Below are positions 58,352 through 64,000 of a stretch of DNA of 64,000 nucleotides, one piece after another. This DNA comes from Roseiarcus sp963835215 (lineage in GTDB: Bacteria; Pseudomonadota; Alphaproteobacteria; Rhizobiales; Beijerinckiaceae): positions 1,054,001 through 1,118,000 of the forward strand of contig CAWIES010000002.1 in assembly GCA_963835215.1 (NCBI GenBank), in the 5' to 3' direction. Under the pieces are notes generated by a model. The model searched no databases and had not been told where the DNA came from. It worked only from the letters and a program-made list of their open reading frames with translations. Position numbers and translations under genes: made by a program. Each line of letters begins with the position of its first letter. Positions within the stretch are counted from its first letter, which is position 1.

Positions 58352-59374
58352 ATGATCGTCGGGTCGAACGCCAAACGCGCGCTGCAAGTCGCCGGCGCTA
58401 TCGTCTTCATCGCTCTGGGCGCGCTCGGCGCTTCGCGCGCACGCAGCGACCTATTGACCGAGGCCTGCGTCATCGGTCTGATTGCCATCGGGTTGGCCGC
58501 GATCGCCGCCATCGCGTCGCGTCCCGAAGCCGCGGCTGCGGCTGCGGGCGGCCCGGCGGCGCCGGCCGACGACTTCGAGCAACGCGCCGACTCGGCGCTC
58601 GCCAATGCGCTGAAACTCATCCGCGATCACGCCGCCGACGGCGCGCGATTCGGCGAATCGCTCGACGGCGCCAATCAACGTCTGTCGCGCGGCGGTTCGA
58701 TCGACGCCGTCCACGAGATCGTCCTGACCCTGATCAACGACAATCGGGCGATGCAGAACAAGGTCAATGGGCTGTCGGAGAAGCTCGAGAAGTCGCGCTT
58801 CCAGATCATGCGGCTGCGCTCGAACCTCAACAAGGCCGAGGAAATCGGCGTTCGCGATCCGTTGACCGGGATCGGCAACCGCCGCTTCTTCGACGGCGCT
58901 TTGACCGAAGAGATCGCGCGGGCGCGCGAAGGCGATGGGGGACTGTGCGTCACCGTGACCGACATCGACAATTTCAAGGCGATCAACGAGAAATTCGGCC
59001 GCATGGCTGGCGACATGGTGCTCAAACGCTTCGCCGATCTTCTCAGCGCCAACGTCAAGGGCGAGGACAAGGTGGCGCGCGTTGGCAGCCAGGAATTCGC
59101 CATTCTGTTCCCCGAGGCGCGGCTCACCGACGCGATCGCGATCGTCAATCAGATCCAGCAGCAGCTCGAGAGCAAGCGCTGGGCGGTCGCGGCCAGCGGC
59201 CAGCGGCTGGGCGCAGTCACAGCCTCGTTCGGCGTGATAAAGTTGCGGGTGGGCGAAACGGCCGAGGAGTTTCTGCGCCGCGCCGACGCCAAGCTGCTCG
59301 AAGCCAAGGCGGAAGGCCGCAGCAAGATGGCGGTCGACGCCACCGACCGGCTGGCGAGCGAGGTCGGGGCATGA
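58352..59374 (+). CDS. Membrane GGDEF-domain protein with degenerate active site
   Basis: A 340-residue protein. Two N-terminal helices (ALQVAGAIVFIALGALGASRA and EACVIGLIAIGLAAIAAIA), a short coiled coil (VNGLSEKLEKSRFQIMRLRSNLNKAEE), then a GGDEF domain: DPLTGIGNRRFFDGAL, VTDIDNFKAINEKFG and ARVGSQEFAILFPEA. The signature reads GSQEF, not GGDEF, so diguanylate cyclase activity is doubtful; a receptor or scaffold role is possible. The ATG at 58352 has GAGAGG upstream. Its stop overlaps the next gene by 4 bp. Confidence 0.85.
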   Translation: MIVGSNAKRALQVAGAIVFIALGALGASRARSDLLTEACVIGLIAIGLAAIAAIASRPEAAAAAAGGPAAPADDFEQRADSALANALKLIRDHAADGARFGESLDGANQRLSRGGSIDAVHEIVLTLINDNRAMQNKVNGLSEKLEKSRFQIMRLRSNLNKAEEIGVRDPLTGIGNRRFFDGALTEEIARAREGDGGLCVTVTDIDNFKAINEKFGRMAGDMVLKRFADLLSANVKGEDKVARVGSQEFAILFPEARLTDAIAIVNQIQQQLESKRWAVAASGQRLGAVTASFGVIKLRVGETAEEFLRRADAKLLEAKAEGRSKMAVDATDRLASEVGA

Positions 59375-59892
59375 GGGCGCCGCCCGGCGCGCCGCGCCGG
59401 GCCGCAGCGAGCTTCGGCCGCGTGCTCGAAGACGTCGAGAGCGGCCATGCGTCCGCCGATGGCCTCTCCAGACCCTTCGAGGTCGCCTTCGACGCGATGC
59501 TGCCCTTCGAAGAAGCGCGGGGCGACGAAGCCGGAGCGGCCTGGGACCAGGCGCTCGCTTTTGTCGAAGAAACGGTTGGGCCGCCGCAGGCCGAGGCGGC
59601 TGCGCCGGCGAAGGACGAACGTCGCGGAGAGCTTCAGCCGACCGCGCTCCCCAGCGACGATCCGCAAGCGATCGCGGCCGAACTCGCTCTGGCCAGCGGC
59701 GCGAACCTCGCCGATCTCCAGCGCGTCCGGCGGCGCTTCATGTGGGCGAACCATCCCGATCGTCGGCCCGACGTGCCGCCCGATCTCGCCAACCGGCGCG
59801 GGGCGATCGCCAATATGCTGATTGATAAGGCCGAAGCCGCGCTTGCCGCGCCATCGGCCGGGCGGTCGTCTCGGCGCGAACTTCGGCGCTGA
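59371..59892 (+). CDS. J-domain-like protein with HPD motif
   Basis: A 173-residue protein whose C-terminal ~60 residues resemble a J domain: LADLQRVRRRFMWANHPDRRPDVPPDLANRRGAIANMLIDKAEAAL, in which HPD lies between two helices as in DnaJ. The first ~110 residues are acidic and of unknown type. It overlaps the GGDEF gene and ends the plus-strand flagellar operon. It could recruit DnaK to a flagellar part; this is inference from the motif. Confidence 0.7.
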   Translation: MRAPPGAPRRAAASFGRVLEDVESGHASADGLSRPFEVAFDAMLPFEEARGDEAGAAWDQALAFVEETVGPPQAEAAAPAKDERRGELQPTALPSDDPQAIAAELALASGANLADLQRVRRRFMWANHPDRRPDVPPDLANRRGAIANMLIDKAEAALAAPSAGRSSRRELRR

Positions 59893-59905
59893 CGCGCCGA
59901 GGGGT

Positions 59906-60526
59906 TCAGTTGTCCGTCCCGAAAATCATCCCACGCGCGAACCGGTCTTCGGCGGGCGCCACGCTCTGGGGCGGGTCGGCCACGAGCAACGCAACACCCG
60001 AGTCGCCGACCAGCGCCCAACGACCATCGCGTTTGACGATCGCCGCGATGCGCCCGAGCCCTGGGGCGACGTCGCCCGGCTTGACCACACGCATCTCGGC
60101 GCCGTTGCGCAGCCACGCCATGCCCGGCTCGACCGCGACGAGGCGATAGGGATCGGATTGCGCGGGCTCCTCTGCGACGAGGCGTGGAATCGACCCGGTC
60201 GGGTTGAAGTCGATTGACGCGCCCGCTTCCGTGCGCGCCGAACCGGGCGACGCGCCGAGGGTGGCGACTTTGGTCGTCGCGATCGGCGCCGATGGGACCG
60301 TGCGACCGCTCGGTTGAGCGAAAATAGCAAGATACTGCATGCCGTTAACCAGCGGCTGATGATCGCCGCGACTCACCATCGCCGCTGCGAAGACGACGGA
60401 AGCGGCGGCGCTCGTGAGGCCCGCGCCGATCAACGCGACATCGACGAGGGATCGCGTCTTGGCGCGCTTTGCGGCGGGACGGGGCGGGGCGGCGGGACGG
60501 GGAGGGGGCGATTGTGGCGGTCTCAT
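59906..60526 (-). CDS. Membrane-anchored protein of unknown function, flagellar operon
   Basis: A 206-residue protein: Pro-rich basic cytoplasmic start (~25 residues), one membrane helix (VDVALIGAGLTSAAASVVFAAAM), and a periplasmic part ending in a beta-rich module AVEPGMAWLRNGAEMRVVKPGDVAPGLGRIAAIVKRDGRWALVGDSG, which resembles a pilus-assembly-type (PilP-like) fold. It follows fliI by 24 bp on the same strand. No family recognised with confidence; possible envelope adaptor of the flagellum. Confidence 0.65.
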   Translation of the reverse strand: MRPPQSPPPRPAAPPRPAAKRAKTRSLVDVALIGAGLTSAAASVVFAAAMVSRGDHQPLVNGMQYLAIFAQPSGRTVPSAPIATTKVATLGASPGSARTEAGASIDFNPTGSIPRLVAEEPAQSDPYRLVAVEPGMAWLRNGAEMRVVKPGDVAPGLGRIAAIVKRDGRWALVGDSGVALLVADPPQSVAPAEDRFARGMIFGTDN

Positions 60527-60550
60527 GCGTTGGCTTTCGGGTCTGAGCGG

Positions 60551-61942
60551 TTAGCCGGCGAACTGCTCGGCGCGCTCTTCCTTGGTGTCGTGGCGCAACG
60601 CGGTCGCAAGCTCGATGAACGGGTCCTCGCAGGGCGGGGAAGAGAGCGCTTGCGTCATTGCCTCGTAGAGGCGCGGCACCGACTGCACAGCCTGGTCGAG
60701 CAGGGGATCGGCGCCGGGCGTGAAGCCGCCCATCAGCCGCAGATCGCGGGTCTCCTCGAAGCGCGCGACCAGCGCGCGCAACTTCGAGACCAGCTTGCGC
60801 TGCTCAGGCGACCAGTTGGGATTGGGGATGCGCGATACCGAGGAGAGAATGTTTACCGCCGGAAAGCGCCCCTGGTCGGCAATCGCGCGATCGAGAACGA
60901 TATGGCCATCGAGCGTGCCGCGGATGCTGTCGGCGACCGGATCGTTGTGGTCGTCGCCATCCACCAGCACCGAGAAAATTCCGGTGATCGAGCCCGAACC
61001 CTCAAGGCCGGGTCCTGCCCGCTCGAGCAGGCGCGGCAGGTCGGAAAACACGCTCGGCGCATAGCCGCGCGCCACCGCCGGCTCACCGGCGGCCAACGCG
61101 ACGTCGCGCGCCGCGTGAGCGAAGCGGGTCACCGAGTCGATAATCAGCAGCACCGACTCGCCGCGATCGCGGAAATATTCGGCGACCGCCATCGCCGTGC
61201 GCGGGGCGAGGCGCCGCATCATCGGGCTCTCGTCGCCGGTGGAAACCACGGCGATCGCCGATTGCCGATTGGCGGCGAGGGCGTCATCGAGGAATTCGCG
61301 CACTTCGCGGCCGCGCTCGCCGACCAGTGCGATCACCACCGTGTCGAAATCGGGGGCCCGCGCCAACATCGCCAGCATCGTCGATTTGCCGACGCCCGAT
61401 CCGGCGAAAACGCCGACGCGCTGTCCGGCGCAGAGCGGCGTGAAGAAATCGATGATGCGGATGCCCGACTTGATCGGCTTGCGCACCCGCGAACGTTTCA
61501 GCGCCGAGGGCGGCTCGGCGTCGATCGGCATGATGCGATCGCCTGCCGGCAGGGGTTCGCCCCCGTCGATCGGCCGCCCGAGCGCGTCGATCGCGCGGCC
61601 CTTCCAGGCGGGCGAGGGCGCCAACGACAGCGATTGAGCGCGATAGGCGCGCGCGCCAATCGCCGCGTCGCAACGCGCGTCGAATGGCTTAAGGGTTACG
61701 CTGGCGCCTTCGATGCGCACCACTTCGCCGAGCTGGAAACGGTCGCCGGCGTCGACGCTGACGCATTCGCCCAGCCGCAGGAAGCGCGACAATCCCGCCA
61801 CCCGGTAATGGGACATGGCGATTTCGGTGACGACGCCGGCGACGCTGGTGAGCGGCTGCGAGGTGGCCGCCAGAGCCATCCCGCTCTCCAGTCGTTCGAG
61901 CGCGTTCGGCGGCCTGGCAATTGGCTCAAGCTCTGGGCTCAT
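60551..61942 (-). CDS. fliI: Flagellum-specific ATPase FliI
   Basis: A 463-residue ATPase of the flagellar type III export apparatus. Walker A GVFAGSGVGKST, VIALVGERGREVREFLDD, Walker B-type VLLIIDSVTRFAHAARDVALAAGEP and PRLLERAG are visible, as is the short N-terminal barrel before residue 90. It is second in a minus-strand operon after flgF. FliH-like is encoded in the opposite cluster. Confidence 0.96.
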   Translation of the reverse strand: MSPELEPIARPPNALERLESGMALAATSQPLTSVAGVVTEIAMSHYRVAGLSRFLRLGECVSVDAGDRFQLGEVVRIEGASVTLKPFDARCDAAIGARAYRAQSLSLAPSPAWKGRAIDALGRPIDGGEPLPAGDRIMPIDAEPPSALKRSRVRKPIKSGIRIIDFFTPLCAGQRVGVFAGSGVGKSTMLAMLARAPDFDTVVIALVGERGREVREFLDDALAANRQSAIAVVSTGDESPMMRRLAPRTAMAVAEYFRDRGESVLLIIDSVTRFAHAARDVALAAGEPAVARGYAPSVFSDLPRLLERAGPGLEGSGSITGIFSVLVDGDDHNDPVADSIRGTLDGHIVLDRAIADQGRFPAVNILSSVSRIPNPNWSPEQRKLVSKLRALVARFEETRDLRLMGGFTPGADPLLDQAVQSVPRLYEAMTQALSSPPCEDPFIELATALRHDTKEERAEQFAG

Positions 61943-61987
61943 TGAGCGCGTCCCTGGTTATCGCGGCGGTTGCGCATCGGGGCGTCC

Positions 61988-62707
61988 TCAGGCGCTCAAG
62001 GTCTTGATGGCGTCCTGGAGCGAGGATTCGGTCTGGGTGACCTCCGAGTTCACCCCGTCGAAGCCACGGGTGACGGTGATCAGCCTGGTCATTTCCTCGA
62101 TCGGATTGACGTTGGAGCCTTCGACAAAGCCTTGCAGCAGGCCGTTTGCGGTGAAGTCGAGCACCGGCTCGGCCTTCTTGTCGGGGATTAGCCCGGAATT
62201 CTCGGCGCGGGTGAATTTGGCGTCGTCGGGGATGCTGAACAGGCCGACCGCTCCGACCTGATGGCCGTCCTGCGTAATCATGCCGTCGCCGCTGATGATC
62301 GGCGCCCCGCCCTCCGAATTGAGGATGATCGGCGCGCCGCCGGCGTCCAGCACCGGGTTGCCGGTCAGGGTTTGCAGCGCGCCGGTGTCCGACATGCGCA
62401 TGCGCCCGTCGCGGGTGTAGGCGACGCCCTGCGGGGTCTTGATCGACATCCAGCCCTGGCCTTGGACGGCGACGTCGAACGGGTTGTCGGTTTTCACCGA
62501 CGAACCGAGCTGGCGGGAAACGTAGCCTGTGCCGGGTGAAACATAGGAGAGATTGGTGTCGCCGGCCCGGGCGAGTTCGGTGGAGAAGCTGACGCCATCC
62601 GCCCGGAAGCCGGCGGTGTTCATGTTGGCGACGTTGTTGGCGATCGTGTCCAATCGCTGCTCGAGCGACACCTGCGCCGAGAGGGAGACGTAGAGATTGT
62701 TTTGCAT
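61988..62707 (-). CDS. flgF: Flagellar basal-body rod protein FlgF
   Basis: A 239-residue proximal rod protein. The N-terminal signature MQNNLYVSLSAQVSLEQRLDTIANNVANMNTAGF region, FDVAVQGQGWMSIKTPQGVAYTRDGRM and the C-terminal VEGSNVNPIEEMTRLITVTRGFD match the flagellar rod/hook family; length fits FlgF. It leads the flgF-fliI operon, divergent from motA with 150 bp between. In Rhizobiales flgF-fliI adjacency beside motA is usual. Confidence 0.93.
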   Translation of the reverse strand: MQNNLYVSLSAQVSLEQRLDTIANNVANMNTAGFRADGVSFSTELARAGDTNLSYVSPGTGYVSRQLGSSVKTDNPFDVAVQGQGWMSIKTPQGVAYTRDGRMRMSDTGALQTLTGNPVLDAGGAPIILNSEGGAPIISGDGMITQDGHQVGAVGLFSIPDDAKFTRAENSGLIPDKKAEPVLDFTANGLLQGFVEGSNVNPIEEMTRLITVTRGFDGVNSEVTQTESSLQDAIKTLSA

Positions 62708-62857
62708 GACCCGATCCGCGGCCGCTATCCGCCCGCCCTGCGGCCGGCCCTGGAGCCACGATCGAGCCGCCGCCTTGCATGGGGCTGACCAAGCTCAAAC
62801 AGCCCGGCGCAAGTTTGGCGCCGCAACGTCCCGTTAACGGTCGCAGGGAGCGGGCTT

Positions 62858-63745
62858 TTGAATTTCGTCATCGGCTTGGTCGTCGCCCTCGGCAGCGTGC
62901 TGGGGGGCTATGCGGCGCTCGGCGGTCACCTCGAGGTGCTCATGCAGCCCTACGAGTTCGTGATCATTGGCGGCGCGTCGCTGGGCATCTTCATCGTCGC
63001 CAATCCGATGGCCACCATCAAGGACTCCGGCAAAGCGATCCTGGAGGCGATCACCGACAAGGTGCCGAAGCCGCGCGACTTCCTCGACGTCCTTAGCGCG
63101 ATGCATGGGCTGATGCGCGAACTGCGGGGCAAGTCGCGCGCCGAGGTCGAAGCGCATTTCGACAATCCCAAGGAATCGCCAATCTTCATGGGCTTTCCGC
63201 GCCTGCTCAACGACAAAGACCTGCTGACCTTCATCTGCGACTACGGTCGGCTGATCATCATTGGCAACGCCAAGACCCACGAGATCGAGGCGTTGATGGA
63301 CGAGGAGCTGGAGACCCTCGCCTACGACCGCTTCAAGCCAGTGCACGCGATCCAGAACATCGCCGACAGCCTGCCCGCGCTCGGCATTGTCGCGGCGGTG
63401 CTGGGCATCGTTCACGCGATGGGCTCGCTCGATGCGTCGCCCGAAGTCCTCGGCGCCTTGATTGGCGCCGCGCTGGTTGGCACCTTTTCCGGCATTCTGC
63501 TGTCCTACGCGGTGATGGCGCCGATCGCGATCAAGATCAAATCGGTGCGCCAGAAGCAGCTTCGCCTGTTCACTCTGGTCAAGCAGAGCCTGCTGGCCTT
63601 CATGAATGGCGCGATGCCGCAGGTCGCGATCGAGTTCGGCCGCAAGACGATCCCCTCGAAAGAGCGCCCGACGATCGACACCGTCGAGAGCGAGATGATC
63701 GGCGCCCCCGCGCCAGCGAGCGAACCCGTTAAGGAGGCGGCCTAG
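62858..63745 (+). CDS. motA: Flagellar motor stator protein MotA
   Basis: A 295-residue stator protein with four membrane helices (VIGLVVALGSVLGGYAALGG first; GIVAAVLGIVHAMGSL and LVGTFSGILLSYAVMAPIAI last) and a large cytoplasmic loop. PALGIVAAVLGIVHAM is the conserved MotA block. The start is TTG at 62858 with AGGGAG seven bases upstream. It pairs with the MotB encoded 9 kb upstream. fliM follows after 3 bp. Confidence 0.95.
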   Translation: MNFVIGLVVALGSVLGGYAALGGHLEVLMQPYEFVIIGGASLGIFIVANPMATIKDSGKAILEAITDKVPKPRDFLDVLSAMHGLMRELRGKSRAEVEAHFDNPKESPIFMGFPRLLNDKDLLTFICDYGRLIIIGNAKTHEIEALMDEELETLAYDRFKPVHAIQNIADSLPALGIVAAVLGIVHAMGSLDASPEVLGALIGAALVGTFSGILLSYAVMAPIAIKIKSVRQKQLRLFTLVKQSLLAFMNGAMPQVAIEFGRKTIPSKERPTIDTVESEMIGAPAPASEPVKEAA

Positions 63746-63748
63746 CCC

Positions 63749-64000
63749 ATGGCGCGCGAAGAACGCGAAGCCGCTGCAGGCGCGTCCTGGCTGCAGAGCG
63801 CCCAACCCGAAGCGGCCGGGGCGCCGATCGAGCGTCTGCCCGGGCTCACCTTTGCGCTTGAGCAGTTTGCTCTCAACATTCCCGAAGCGGTCGCTTCACT
63901 GTGCAAGCTCGCCGGCGCTCCGGCGGTGGAGGAGACGGTCGCGACCAGCCTGTTCGAGGCGATCGGTCAGCGCCAGAATCAGATCGCCGCAGTGGTGCGC
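63749..64000 (+). CDS. fliM: Flagellar motor switch protein FliM, N-terminal part (cut by window edge)
   Basis: 84 codons are visible. RLPGLTFALEQFALNIPEAVASLCKLAG resembles the start of divergent rhizobial FliM middle domains, and motA-fliM is the normal order in Rhizobiales. AAGGAGG lies about 11 bp before the ATG, inside the motA end. The diagnostic parts lie beyond the window, so the name rests mainly on gene order. Confidence 0.6.
   Translation, partial: MAREEREAAAGASWLQSAQPEAAGAPIERLPGLTFALEQFALNIPEAVASLCKLAGAPAVEETVATSLFEAIGQRQNQIAAVVR

Overview
The window looks like a chromosomal segment of a high-GC alphaproteobacterium of the order Hyphomicrobiales (Rhizobiales). Lineage markers are the flagellar regulator FtcR, the motB-motC-fliK set, a TrcR/DUF1013 cell-cycle protein, the hemD-mic60-hemY block beside tsaD, and two perfect CtrA boxes (TTAA-N7-TTAA). 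Genus cannot be fixed from the sequence; a Beijerinckiaceae/Methylocystaceae-type genome is only a guess.

Region 1 (1-15250) is a carbohydrate-uptake and catabolism island. A LacI repressor, cut by the window start, faces an operon with a Gfo/Idh/MocA dehydrogenase, a TIM-barrel isomerase/lyase, a FrcBCA-like ABC importer, a second TIM-barrel enzyme and a second dehydrogenase. Facing it on the minus strand are a ThuA protein, a third dehydrogenase and a ROK repressor. The ROK gene is divergent from a second (CUT1, UgpBAEC/MalK-like) ABC importer. Two LacI-type palindromes and a pair of inverted ROK-type operators are visible. Three dehydrogenases, two TIM-barrel enzymes and ThuA suggest oxidise/eliminate/reduce chemistry on a glycoside (inference).

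Region 2 (15253-29254) is mostly housekeeping: an SQR/NDH-2-like flavoprotein, a NEW3-domain protein with an ABC-2 exporter, obgE with a GNAT protein, rpmA and rplU, a small secreted protein behind a CtrA box, trcR, a glycine-zipper protein, tsaD, hemD, mic60, hemY and tRNA-Thr(CGT). hemC, which usually lies before hemD, is absent.

Region 3 (29351-42924) is a glycan locus: gmd and rmd (GDP-D-rhamnose supply), several GT-B glycosyltransferases, two methyltransferases and an MsbA-like exporter, closed by a DUF535 gene and a TMEM175-type channel gene.

Region 4 (43151-64000) is a flagellar cluster: a DUF1217 protein, a FlmG-like TPR-glycosyltransferase, PilZ, ftcR behind a perfect CtrA box, a TPR-sulfotransferase, flagellin, fliF, a FliH-like gene, motB, motC, fliK, a lytic transglycosylase, a degenerate GGDEF protein and an HPD-motif J-like protein on the plus strand. 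A minus-strand operon flgF-fliI-unknown follows, then motA and the start of fliM.

Seven genes are broken by single-base frameshifts (one permease, mic60, a glycosyltransferase, ftcR, the sulfotransferase gene, fliF with six, fliK). In every case the protein family continues in another frame, nearly all are +1, and no stop-laden decay is seen. Sequencing or assembly indels are therefore more likely than true pseudogenes.
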